Origin: DATKSG01 sp035531775
Lineage (GTDB): Bacteria; Actinomycetota; Acidimicrobiia; Acidimicrobiales; UBA8190
Direction of reading: 5' to 3'
NCBI GenBank assembly: GCA_035531775.1
Contig: DATKSG010000103.1
Coordinates: forward strand, 1 to 37,678
DNA: 37,678 nucleotides
A program made the translations under genes and the position numbers. Positions 1 through 6,393 of this stretch are shown piece after piece; the stretch's first letter is position 1; every line of letters begins with the position of its first letter. The notes beneath the pieces are model-generated. The model made no database searches, was not told the DNA's origin, and saw only the letters and a program-made list of their open reading frames with translations.

Positions 1-61
1 ACACAGAGGCGTGGAGGAGCTTCTTCTTTCTCACAAAAGAGAGTCTGAAGCGCCTCTGTGT
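1..61 (+). terminator. Long hairpin at the window edge, possible terminator
   Basis: ACACAGAGGCG at 1-11 is perfectly complementary to CGCCTCTGTGT at 51-61. The inside also pairs in part: CTTC 23-26 with GAAG 47-50, and TCTC 29-32 with GAGA 39-42 around a six-base loop. A short run of T (61-64) follows on the plus strand, as expected for an intrinsic terminator of a gene ending left of the window. It could instead be a structured RNA or the inverted repeat of a small mobile element. Only the pairing is seen; the role is inferred. Confidence 0.5.
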
Positions 62-472
62 TTTCGCAGCGGATGCCGCTCGGTTGGCTCAGGCCTCCCC
101 GGTCACGAGGCCGTCAGACCCCGCTAGAACCGGAAGACCCAGTTATTTCGGGCGCGATCGAATCTTTTGCACTCCTGGCAAAGGCGTTTAGCGCGTCGTT
201 TATTTTCGATTCGTAGCCAGGGACGAGGTGTTCGGTGTCAACTCCAGCCTTCGCCTTGGCGCCCGAGCCGTCGATCTGCTCGGCCCCAGGCCCTTACTCA
301 GACCGGCATTCAGAGCGTCGATATGAATTGGGTCCCTGTGACAATTCCGGGCGGACGATGGATTGCACGATTAACCGGCGCTCGCGAGAGTTGACCTGTC
401 GGCATCGGCACAACCCGCGCGCCAGGCCAGAATGACCCTGCTCGAACAATACCGAACGTTTTATCCGCCGCC
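62..472. other. Non-coding stretch, no gene recognised
   Basis: Short overlapping open frames exist on the plus strand at 167-394 and 235-435. Their translations are rich in Arg, Pro and Ser with no recognisable motif, so they look like chance frames. I see no tRNA, repeat or convincing promoter here. The Fic-type toxin gene ends at its right edge. Confidence 0.55.
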
Positions 473-838
473 TTATCGGCGGCTATTCAAGAGGGCGACG
501 ATCTCGTCCTCCACGTCGAGTCCCGATGCGGCTTTCACCAAGAGGTGGGCGAACTCGAAATCATTCGGGGGAAGCACGCGCCCGCCGTCAATACCGTTTC
601 GGTCAAGCAGCCACCGGGCGAGAAGCAGTGCCGTGCGCTTGTTGCCCTCTCCAAAGGCCTGGGCTCTGGTGACTCGAAAGGCAAGGACACCAGCCGCGAC
701 TACGGCATCATCTAGGCCATCGATACTTGAGAGGGCGGATCGAAGTCGATCGAGGTCGTCAGGCTCGTTGAACCATTCGTCCTGAGCGCGCACAGCGTGA
801 TTGAAGGCCACCGCCAGCTCGGATGTAGGAAACCTCAA
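473..838 (-). CDS. Fic/Doc-family toxin with a Gln at the catalytic His position
   Basis: The protein has 121 residues, close to the size of Doc (death-on-curing) toxins. Residues 60-69 read QAFGEGNKRT, matching the Fic/Doc core HxFx(D/E)GNKRT with phosphate-binding GNKR intact. The usual catalytic His is Gln60. Fic enzymes transfer AMP, and Doc a phosphate, to target proteins such as EF-Tu. With Gln at this place normal catalysis is doubtful, so the protein may use altered chemistry, be inactive, or belong to a subgroup that naturally carries Gln. The ATG at 838 overlaps the stop of the upstream small gene by four bases (ATGA), the usual coupling of antitoxin and toxin. Family assignment is firm; activity is uncertain. 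Confidence 0.85.
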   Translation of the reverse strand: MRFPTSELAVAFNHAVRAQDEWFNEPDDLDRLRSALSSIDGLDDAVVAAGVLAFRVTRAQAFGEGNKRTALLLARWLLDRNGIDGGRVLPPNDFEFAHLLVKAASGLDVEDEIVALLNSRR

Positions 839-1047
839 TGGTCGTGGAGGAACGCCAGCAGCTCTTTGTAATCGGCCAGCTGCTGTTGTAACCAGGCGCG
901 CTCTTCGTCCTCGAGGGCGGCAAGCTGCTCCAGGGCTGAGTGGTCGGTCTGGCTCACAGATCTAATGATACCGGTTGAGCTGTGGATTTGGGCTGCAGGC
1001 CGTCCCTGCTCGTAGTGATATACGTGACGAACGATTGCGTACGGCAT
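835..1047 (-). CDS. Small protein, probable antitoxin of the Fic/Doc toxin
   Basis: This 70-residue protein lies directly upstream of the Fic-type gene and shares an ATGA overlap with it, so the two are translationally coupled. The second half is charged and probably helical, with many Leu, Glu and Gln residues and the C-terminal sequence KELLAFLHDH. I do not recognise a known antitoxin family, and the class I Fic inhibitory motif (S/T)xxxE(G/N) is not evident. The assignment rests on position, size and coupling. It starts 31 bases after the TfoX-like gene ends and may be read from the same transcript. Confidence 0.65.
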   Translation of the reverse strand: MPYAIVRHVYHYEQGRPAAQIHSSTGIIRSVSQTDHSALEQLAALEDEERAWLQQQLADYKELLAFLHDH

Positions 1048-1078
1048 GAAGCGTTGAGTGGCCGATCTTCTGACATAC

Positions 1079-1321
1079 CTACAGCGGCGCTATCGTTCCC
1101 AGGCGCAACTTGCTGATACCGGTTGTGGCCTTGGTGGTGTCGATGAGTCTGTCTGAAGCAGTTGGATCGACACGGACTAGCACTCCGCCCTGACCGCTTG
1201 CGGCAACGGCCATGTCGCCCCCGACAAGAACTGCGAGGCCGCCGAACTTCTTGTCGGAAAGCCCGCGTTCAGCACCGATGAGTTCCCTAATGCGATTGGC
1301 CAAAACCTCGTCATAAGGCAT
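1079..1321 (-). CDS. TfoX N-terminal-domain protein, shortened
   Basis: The first 60 residues match the TfoX/Sxy N-terminal family: an MPYDEVLANRIRELI start, then FGGLAVLVGGDMAVAASGQG and LVRVDP. Two features are unusual. The family MFGG motif has lost its Met (KKFGG), and the protein ends at residue 80 with an unrelated tail (KATTGISKLRLGTIAPL). The usual RPM.MRG..M.GW segment is absent, and family members are usually somewhat over 100 residues. No continuation is visible in the next 60 bases, so the gene looks truncated or decaying. It lies 17 bases after the HxlR-type gene on the same strand and is probably co-transcribed. Its cellular role is not known for this type. Confidence 0.7.
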   Translation of the reverse strand: MPYDEVLANRIRELIGAERGLSDKKFGGLAVLVGGDMAVAASGQGGVLVRVDPTASDRLIDTTKATTGISKLRLGTIAPL

Positions 1322-1338
1322 AGCTCGCGTTGGTTCTC

Positions 1339-2004
1339 TCAGGTCTTATGTTTCGGTACGCGAGAGGGCAATAAAGCTTTTAGTCGACGCAAATCGCCTC
1401 GAAGGGCTCCAGTGTCTGTCGCCTGCTCGATCGTTAGAAGTCCCGTTACAAGACCGAGAAGCACATGAGGATCGTTGCAGGCCACGTTGGACACCTCGTC
1501 AGGTGGATTTACATCGATTGTCGCTCTGTTCTGATCGATACGAACAAGGAACGTCGTTCCGGACACCTCGAGGACGACAGCGACGGGTTTCTCGCTTCTT
1601 CTGTCGCGCAGGAGAGCCTGAAGTGCGACCGATAACCACTCAGGCCGAAAGGAGTCTGCTCCGGGGCCTGGAACCATGAGCGGGGTACTCCATCGCACGA
1701 GGGCTTCGACCGTTTCACGAAGCTCCGATCCCCACGCCGTTAAGGCATAGAGAACCCCATTTGCCTCGCTCGAGACCTTGCGTTCGATGACCTCTGCTTG
1801 TTCGAGGTCACGAAGACGCTGAGCGAGGAGGTTCGTGGCCACGCCTTGAAGGCCCACATGCAGCTCGCCGTATCGCTTGGGGCCGGCTAAGAGTTCTCTC
1901 ACGATGAGCAGGCTCCAGCGATCGCCGATCACGTCCAGTGCCCGCGCCAGGCCGCAATACTGGCCATACGAGCGCCGGTTCCCCATCTGACTTGACTTAC
2001 TCAC
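1339..2004 (-). CDS. HxlR-family winged-helix regulator with C-terminal SCP2-like domain
   Basis: Residues about 15-105 form an HxlR winged helix: YCGLARALDVIGDRWSLLIV, then RELLAGPKRYGELHVGL and LLAQRLRDLEQAEVI, then the wing and LTAWGSEL. Residues about 120-215 look like an SCP2/sterol-carrier-type small-molecule domain, which is common in actinobacterial HxlR proteins. The start is GTG at 2004. A TATAAT box (minus strand, 2014-2019) lies just ahead, so the message would be leaderless or nearly so. The palindrome at 2010-2024 overlaps this box, which fits autorepression together with control of the divergent MDMPI gene. The ligand is unknown. Confidence 0.88.
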   Translation of the reverse strand: MSKSSQMGNRRSYGQYCGLARALDVIGDRWSLLIVRELLAGPKRYGELHVGLQGVATNLLAQRLRDLEQAEVIERKVSSEANGVLYALTAWGSELRETVEALVRWSTPLMVPGPGADSFRPEWLSVALQALLRDRRSEKPVAVVLEVSGTTFLVRIDQNRATIDVNPPDEVSNVACNDPHVLLGLVTGLLTIEQATDTGALRGDLRRLKALLPSRVPKHKT

Positions 2005-2020
2005 GCAAACTTGATTATAT
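1992..2020 (+). promoter_or_regulatory. Promoter for the MDMPI gene
   Basis: TTGACT at 1992-1997 and TTATAT at 2015-2020 are separated by 17 bases. Transcription would start at about 2027-2029, so the message would be leaderless from the ATG at 2029. The -35 box lies inside the first codons of the divergent HxlR gene. Confidence 0.55.
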
Positions 2021-2024
2021 CAAG
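2010..2024. promoter_or_regulatory. Palindromic operator in the divergent HxlR/MDMPI region
   Basis: CTTGATTATATCAAG has perfect six-base arms around TAT. It lies in the 24-base gap between the HxlR GTG (2004) and the MDMPI ATG (2029), and covers the -10 boxes of both predicted promoters. It is the natural candidate for the HxlR protein's binding site. The pairing is seen; the binding is inferred. Confidence 0.65.
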
Positions 2025-2040
2025 ATCCATGCCAGAGCAA
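2014..2040 (-). promoter_or_regulatory. Promoter for the HxlR gene
   Basis: On the minus strand TTGCTC (2040-2035) and TATAAT (2019-2014) are 15 bases apart, slightly short spacing. The start point would lie a few bases ahead of GTG 2004. The -10 box is within the palindrome 2010-2024. Confidence 0.45.
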
Positions 2041-2874
2041 GCGCACAACTCCCTGCCCAACACTCGGGGGACGGTCATGGCCGAGGCTCGTGCGGCGTTG
2101 CATGAGGTCGTCTCAGGATTCGTCCGACTCGTGCGCGCTATCCCCGATCCGAACGTTCCCTCCATCGGCTCGTGGCGCGTCGGCGATGTCGCCGCCCACC
2201 TATCTCATGCCCTTCGTGTCGATACTGATGCCGTCGCTGAAAGGCCCCTACCTCCAGCCACGGTCACCAAGGCGGGTATGGACGAACTCACAGAGATGAT
2301 GCTGTCAGAGGACAGCGAGAGAAGTCCGACCGTAATCGCGGACAACATCGACGAGCTGTTCCGCGAGTTCGACGAGGTCGCTTCCCGATCGCAAGCAACC
2401 ACCGTCGACTGGCTTCAGGGGGCTCGCATTCCGCCTTCGGCAGTGGCTTGCCATCTGCTCGAGGAGTGCTTGGTCCATGGTCACGACATCGCCACCGCCA
2501 CGAACCAACCGTGGGTCATCGAACGTCATCACGCCCTGCTTGCCATCGAGTGCTTTGCTTTGCCGCTCATCCAGGCTCTACCGCCGACCGCTTTGCTAAA
2601 CCCGGACCGGGCCCAATCCCTCTGTGCTCAAATCGATATGCGTCTGCGTGGCGGAGTACGGACACATATGGCGCTCAACAATGGGTCGTTGACCTTCGAC
2701 TCAGATGCGGTATCAAACGTCGACGTCCACGTCTCTGCCGATCCCGCCGCCTTCCTGCTCATGTTCATGGGCCGCCAGGGCATGTGGAAGCCGCTCGTAA
2801 CGGGGAAAGCGATGGCTTGGGGTCGTCGGCCATGGCAGCTTGTCCGGGCGCTTGGTGTCTTGGCTCCTCCATAA
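2029..2874 (+). CDS. Maleylpyruvate isomerase-like (MDMPI/DinB-type) protein with SCP2-like C-terminus
   Basis: This protein of about 281 residues shows the MDMPI N-terminal pattern. SWRVGDVAAHLSHALRVD supplies the first metal-ligand His region, and HLLEECLVHGHDIATATN matches the ELLVHGxDLA motif with the later His residues. The last third, from THMALNNGSLTFD to the end, resembles the SCP2-like C-terminal domain (mycothiol-dependent isomerase C-terminal type) with DPAAFLLMFMGR. Such proteins are mycothiol-linked isomerases or transferases in actinobacteria; the substrate here is unknown. I prefer ATG 2029 to the in-frame TTG 2011, because the TTG falls inside the operator and the promoter predicts a start at about 2028. 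The gene is divergent from the HxlR regulator and probably its target. Confidence 0.82.
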   Translation: MPEQAHNSLPNTRGTVMAEARAALHEVVSGFVRLVRAIPDPNVPSIGSWRVGDVAAHLSHALRVDTDAVAERPLPPATVTKAGMDELTEMMLSEDSERSPTVIADNIDELFREFDEVASRSQATTVDWLQGARIPPSAVACHLLEECLVHGHDIATATNQPWVIERHHALLAIECFALPLIQALPPTALLNPDRAQSLCAQIDMRLRGGVRTHMALNNGSLTFDSDAVSNVDVHVSADPAAFLLMFMGRQGMWKPLVTGKAMAWGRRPWQLVRALGVLAPP

Positions 2875-3283
2875 CCCTCAAGCACACGCCGAGGCAGATA
2901 TCCGTGGACTAAACACGCTCGGAAACGACAGCTGTAAGGGGCCATCGAGGCCAACCAAGCGTGCGGCAGTGCATCATATGTGGGCCGGTCTATCTGGCCC
3001 GAAAGAGGGCTCCTGCAAGCTCTTCGCTAACCATCCTGCAACGACGCAGGTTCGAGCACATAACCACGGCCGCCGGGCCGGTCCGGACTAAACGCTGTCG
3101 CGCCCGATTCGGCATTACACACTCAAGGGCCAGCTACCGAACAGGTATACCGAATCACCAGGCACACGAGCTATTCAGTATCCGGCAGCCCGGGCGGGTG
3201 GACGCGAGACCTTTCGCCTGGGCCGTGTGATTACCGGGGCGCTCTATTTTGCGATCCCTGGTGGTGGCTCGCCCACGACTCGA
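2875..3283. other. Intergenic region without a recognised gene
   Basis: About 400 bases lie between the convergent ends of the MDMPI gene and the membrane-protein gene. Open frames here are short and featureless. One hairpin is visible, GGGCC 2982-2986 with GGCCC 2996-3000 and a nine-base loop, without a T-run; it may end transcription of the MDMPI gene. Nothing else could be assigned. Confidence 0.5.
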
Positions 3284-4069
3284 TCAGGTCGAGTCCGCTC
3301 GGCCCCGATAGAACGCCGCGCTCACGACCAGAATCCAGAGGAAGAACGTTGCGGGGACCCACACGGTGACTTCGCTCTCCAATGAGAGAAACGTTCCGTG
3401 ACTGAGGAAGGATGCCGCGATCAAGACGTGGGCGCACGCACCGACAGCGGCAACGTATGCCGTCCACTTCGGCAAGCCGCCGAGCCGAATCACCAGTGCC
3501 GCGTAGACAGCCAGGAAGAGGGCAGTTGGAATGCCGGAGAGCGCCAGGAGTCCGAAGGTCAGGTCACCTAAGAGGCCAGCGACGTTGGCGGGTTGACTCC
3601 TGTAACCAAGCAAGTAGATCGGAACGAAGCCAGCCAGGATCAACACAGACGCCGCGACCGTCGCCAAGCCGAAGATCGACGAAAGTATCTGTGGATCGCC
3701 TTCTCGGTGACGGAACCAACTCCATAGTCCGCCGGCAAAACAGAGGAACAGGCCCATGGCCAGGCTGAAAACGAACAGAGAGATCGTGATCCGCGTGGCG
3801 TTGCGCTGGCCATAGAGCGCGACTGCTGTGGCCGATGACCGCGTCCCCGGGGCATCCCACAACGGTGGAGCGATGAAGGTGGCAGCCACGATGAGGTCGA
3901 AGCAGAACAATCCGGCCAACCCAATCAGTCGGGTCGGGACGGTGAGTAGCCCCCCCGATCTGACTTGGTTCCCCGATTCGGTTGCCGTCCGCGCCGATGA
4001 TTCGAGAACGCCCAGGTTCGCTCCCGCTGACATCTCCGTGACTCCTTCCGATGGGGCTTCCTCGCCCAT
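3284..4069 (-). CDS. Six-helix integral membrane protein of unknown function
   Basis: The protein has 261 residues. A polar N-terminus of about 45 residues is followed by six hydrophobic segments, among them LIGLAGLFCFDLIVAATFIA, ISLFVFSLAMGLFLCFAGGL, a third around VASVLILAGFVPIYLLGY and a last near VWVPATFFLWILVVSAAF. No catalytic motif is recognised. It resembles DUF-type actinobacterial membrane proteins only in general layout. The gene is divergent from the MmyB-type regulator, with two palindromes between them, so it is a likely regulatory target. ATG 4069 is taken as the start, but Met13 (4033) is also possible. Confidence 0.7.
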   Translation of the reverse strand: MGEEAPSEGVTEMSAGANLGVLESSARTATESGNQVRSGGLLTVPTRLIGLAGLFCFDLIVAATFIAPPLWDAPGTRSSATAVALYGQRNATRITISLFVFSLAMGLFLCFAGGLWSWFRHREGDPQILSSIFGLATVAASVLILAGFVPIYLLGYRSQPANVAGLLGDLTFGLLALSGIPTALFLAVYAALVIRLGGLPKWTAYVAAVGACAHVLIAASFLSHGTFLSLESEVTVWVPATFFLWILVVSAAFYRGRADST

Positions 4070-4078
4070 GGTCGGTGT

Positions 4079-4111
4079 TGACGAGCGTCATGTCGATTAC
4101 CTGCAGGTAAT
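4079..4111. promoter_or_regulatory. Two palindromes in the divergent MmyB-type region
   Basis: ATTACCTGCAGGTAAT at 4096-4111 is a perfect 16-base palindrome. TGACGAGCGTCA at 4079-4090 has perfect five-base arms around AG. Both lie between the membrane-protein gene (start 4069, minus) and the regulator (start 4149, plus). The 16-base site is a strong operator candidate for the adjacent regulator. No clear -35/-10 pair could be fixed in either direction. Confidence 0.65.
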
Positions 4112-4148
4112 GGAGGATCTGACCTGGTCCAAGTAGCGTCACCTTCCG

Positions 4149-5024
4149 ATGGCTGTTGTTGACCTCGGAGCCGGAGTCGGGTCGTCGCTGAGGGAGTGGC
4201 GCGAGCGTCAACGGTTGAGTCAGCTCGCACTCGCCCTCGCTGCCGGCATCTCAGCCCGGCATCTCAGCTTCATTGAAACGGGACGCTCGAAGCCGGGCCG
4301 AGACGTGCTGCTCCGCCTCACCGAGTGCCTGGAGGTTCCGCTAAGGGAGCGAAACGAACTGCTCCTCGTCTCCGGCTACGCACCGGCGTTTTCTGAGCTG
4401 CCCCTTCAGGACCCAATGCTCGCGCCAGTCCGCGAGGCACTCGACGTGATCATCAGCGGGCACGAGCCCTACCCGGCGGTGGTCGTCGATCGCTATTGGA
4501 ACCTGGTTGCCGCGAGCACCCTGATGGTATTGCTCGCTCCGTTAGTTGACGCCAGCCTTCTTGAGCCTCCTGTCAACGCTATGAGGGTTGGGTTACATCC
4601 CGAGGGCCTTGCCCGATGGACCGTCAACCTGGCCGAAGTGCGCTCCTACTTCATCGGACGGCTCGAGCGGCAAGTGGCGCTGACGCGAGACCCCAAGTTG
4701 AAGGAACTGCTGCAGGAAGTGACGGCCTACCCCGCTCCCGAAGTCGCTCACGATTTCACACAGGCGTCGGCAGCGGCAGGAATCCTCACACCCGAGATGC
4801 GGTTCCGCTTGCCCGACGGAGGCGAGCTTGCGTTCTTCGCGACGGTACTCACCTTCGGCACCGCGTTAGATGTCACTGCTTCGGAGCTTTCGATCGAGCT
4901 GGGATTTCCCGCTGACGCGCTAACGGCAGAGACGCTCAATCGCGTCGTTGGGAACCTCGGGACTCAAGGGCGCCCCGGTCAGGTTTGGAGACAGCAACCG
5001 CCCGCAAATATTCCGACTTGGTGA
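4149..5024 (+). CDS. XRE-type regulator with MmyB-like ligand-binding domain
   Basis: The protein has 291 residues. Residues about 8-70 are an XRE helix-turn-helix: LREWRERQRLSQLALALAAG, ISARHLSFIETGRSKPGRDV, then LLRLTECLEVPLRERNELL. Residues about 95-265 match the MmyB-like ligand-binding domain, a PAS-like fold that binds fatty-acid-type ligands in related proteins: YPAVVVDRYWNLVAAS, NLAEVRSYFIGRL and PDGGELAFFATVLTFGTALDVTASEL. The C-terminus extends about 25 residues past the usual FPAD..TA end. It faces a membrane-protein gene across a palindrome-bearing gap and probably controls that gene and itself. The ligand is unknown. Confidence 0.88.
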   Translation: MAVVDLGAGVGSSLREWRERQRLSQLALALAAGISARHLSFIETGRSKPGRDVLLRLTECLEVPLRERNELLLVSGYAPAFSELPLQDPMLAPVREALDVIISGHEPYPAVVVDRYWNLVAASTLMVLLAPLVDASLLEPPVNAMRVGLHPEGLARWTVNLAEVRSYFIGRLERQVALTRDPKLKELLQEVTAYPAPEVAHDFTQASAAAGILTPEMRFRLPDGGELAFFATVLTFGTALDVTASELSIELGFPADALTAETLNRVVGNLGTQGRPGQVWRQQPPANIPTW

Positions 5025-5429
5025 TTCTGCCTTGCACTCGCAATGTGCCGATACCCGTAGCAGCCGAGTCCTTGGCTCGTTTCCCCAGGGGCTACCGATC
5101 GGCAACGTGCGGAGGTCAAATCCCGGGCGCGCCGTGGGCGCGAAGGGACGCGCAAATGAGGTAAGTCGCGGACAACACCGGTCAGTCGTTTTCGGGTTGT
5201 GACATGGACGAATCTGCATTTGTTGAGGTAAGTGAGTCGCCTCGGAGCGCCTTCACACGGCTGAGGCCGGGGGTTCGAGTCCCTCTGCGCCCACCTCAAG
5301 GGCCTAGCAAGCCACTGGCCTGCAACGTGGCGTTCGCACTCGGAATGGTGCGCTAACCGCCTCCGCCGGAAATGGGGCCATTTCCGGCAAATGCAAGCTA
5401 CTCCATCGGGCATGAAATTCAGGACCTGC
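5025..5429. other. Intergenic region holding a tRNA remnant
   Basis: No protein gene is supported here. A minus-strand open frame across 4979-5548 reads AQRDSNPRPQP opposite the tRNA T-arm, a well-known artefact of frames lying over tRNA 3' ends. The only recognisable element is the tRNA-Val 3' fragment described separately. Confidence 0.6.
5249..5295 (+). pseudogene. 3' part of tRNA-Val(CAC), possible integration scar
   Basis: TTCACAC at 5252-5258 is a complete anticodon loop with anticodon CAC (5254-5256). It is followed by the variable region AGGCC, a T-arm (GGGGG, TTCGAGT, CCCTC at 5269-5285, one G-U pair), the acceptor strand TGCGCCC (5286-5292) and discriminator A, then CCT. Only the three anticodon-stem pairs next to the loop form. 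No GGGCGCA acceptor strand or D-arm exists upstream, so the 5' half is missing or rearranged. A 3' tRNA fragment in this orientation is what integrases leave at the far end of an element, which would then lie to the left. It could also be a decayed tRNA gene. Confidence 0.7.
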
Positions 5430-5708
5430 TCACCTCCTTCGATAGACATCGCTCCGGTGGTCGATGCGGTCGACGTAGACGGTCCGATCAGCTTCATCGA
5501 TCCAATAGATGACCCGGTACTGTCCGACGCGGGCACTGTGCCAACCAACTAGCTCGCGACCGAGCGGACAGCCCACCTGGTGAGGATTGGCGATCAGGCG
5601 ACCGAAGCAGAACTCGATGACGGCGCCGATGACACGTGGAGAAGTGGATGCCAGACGGTCGAGTTGTCGGGTAGCAGGAGGCGACCAGCAGAGCTCGTAG
5701 TCATCCAC
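5430..5708 (-). CDS. ParE/RelE-family toxin
   Basis: The protein has 92 residues, the normal size for the ParE/RelE superfamily. It shows WSPPATRQLDRL near the N-terminus, then NPHQVG and the conserved core HSARVGQYRVIYWID followed by VDRIDHRSDVYRR. RelE members cleave mRNA on ribosomes and ParE members poison gyrase; the sequence alone does not settle which. The start is GTG 5708, which overlaps the end of the antitoxin gene by eight bases, so the two are translated together. Confidence 0.9.
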   Translation of the reverse strand: MDDYELCWSPPATRQLDRLASTSPRVIGAVIEFCFGRLIANPHQVGCPLGRELVGWHSARVGQYRVIYWIDEADRTVYVDRIDHRSDVYRRR

Positions 5709-5985
5709 GCGACCAGCGGGCGAGGGCCTCTTCCTTGGTCAGCTTTGCCGACTCTCCCCTCCGGCGAGCCCGGTCGGCCTCCCGCAGGTCGGCCATGGAC
5801 TCTGGATCGGACAAGATGTCCAAGGTCTCTTCGAGCGCCTCAAGGTCGTCAATCGCCAGGACGACGACGCTTGGGCGTCCGTGCTTGGTGATGATCACGC
5901 GGCGATGCTCCGACTCAACGCCCTCGACAACCTCGGAGAGGTGCGCTTTCGCCTCAGCGAGCGAGAGCTGCTCGTTGATCGACAT
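5701..5985 (-). CDS. Phd/YefM-family antitoxin
   Basis: The protein has 94 residues from ATG 5985. The N-terminal half is the Phd/YefM DNA-binding fold: LSLAEAKAHLSEVVEGV, then RRVIITKHGRPSVVVLAIDDLEALEETLDIL. The charged C-terminal part (ADRARRRGESAKLTKEEALARW) is the likely toxin-binding tail. A longer frame would begin at 6021, but the strong promoter at 5993-6021 places the transcript start right at ATG 5985, so the shorter form is chosen. Phd-type antitoxins normally repress their own promoter, alone or with the toxin. Confidence 0.9.
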   Translation of the reverse strand: MSINEQLSLAEAKAHLSEVVEGVESEHRRVIITKHGRPSVVVLAIDDLEALEETLDILSDPESMADLREADRARRRGESAKLTKEEALARWSRG

Positions 5986-5992
5986 GACCAGA

Positions 5993-6021
5993 AGTATGAC
6001 TAGATTAATGCATCCTGTCAA
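5993..6021 (-). promoter_or_regulatory. Promoter of the Phd/ParE operon, leaderless
   Basis: On the minus strand TTGACA (6021-6016) and CATACT (5998-5993) are separated by exactly 17 bases. The expected start point is about seven bases past the -10 box, at the A of ATG 5985. The message would then be leaderless, which is common in actinobacteria. Confidence 0.7.
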
Positions 6022-6153
6022 TACCGCCGTCGCCGGCGCGCCCGTGGTCGCCGGGTCCTATGGGGCCATGCCCGACCTCGACGTGATCCGGGTTTGGATA
6101 GAGGTCGTCTACTCCACTACAAACGTATGACGACATGTGATACATTCATCCCC

Positions 6154-6393
6154 ATGGCTCATGCGGTCTCCGTTCGCCTGGACGACGAGGTCCAGCGGGC
6201 TTTGAACAAGCTCCAGGCATCGGGAATGAGCCGATCTGAGGCGATTCGCAAGGCCATCCTCGATGCCGCCGCATCGCTACGGCGCAAAGAGGCACTTCGG
6301 GCCGAAATGGTCGCCCTTGATGCGGATGAGCGAGACCGCCAAGAGATGTTGGAAGTGGCGTCACTCATGGAGAGTCTGCGTGCTCCGGGGTGA
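6154..6393 (+). CDS. Ribbon-helix-helix antitoxin (MazE-like)
   Basis: The protein has 79 residues. AVSVRLDDEVQRALNKLQ and GMSRSEAIRKAILDAA are the strand and helices of a CopG/ribbon-helix-helix DNA-binding domain. The rest is a charged helix (RRKEALRAEMVALDADERDRQEM in the sequence's second half) that would bind the toxin. I choose ATG 6154 because the ribbon strand follows at once; in-frame upstream starts (6127, 6094) add no conserved sequence. TACATT at 6141-6146 could be the -10 box of a leaderless promoter, but no good -35 box is seen. The end overlaps the MazF-type gene by 14 bases. Confidence 0.87.
   Translation: MAHAVSVRLDDEVQRALNKLQASGMSRSEAIRKAILDAAASLRRKEALRAEMVALDADERDRQEMLEVASLMESLRAPG

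Noticed and set aside
167..435. Two overlapping short frames at the left end
   Set aside because: No motif, no ribosome-binding site and no sign of coding bias.
2011..2028. TTG 2011 as start of the MDMPI-like gene
   Set aside because: It lies inside the operator palindrome and -10 region; the promoter geometry places the start at ATG 2029.
4979..5548. 189-residue minus-strand open frame
   Set aside because: It reads AQRDSNPRPQP, the familiar false peptide opposite tRNA T-arms, and has no ribosome-binding site or motif.
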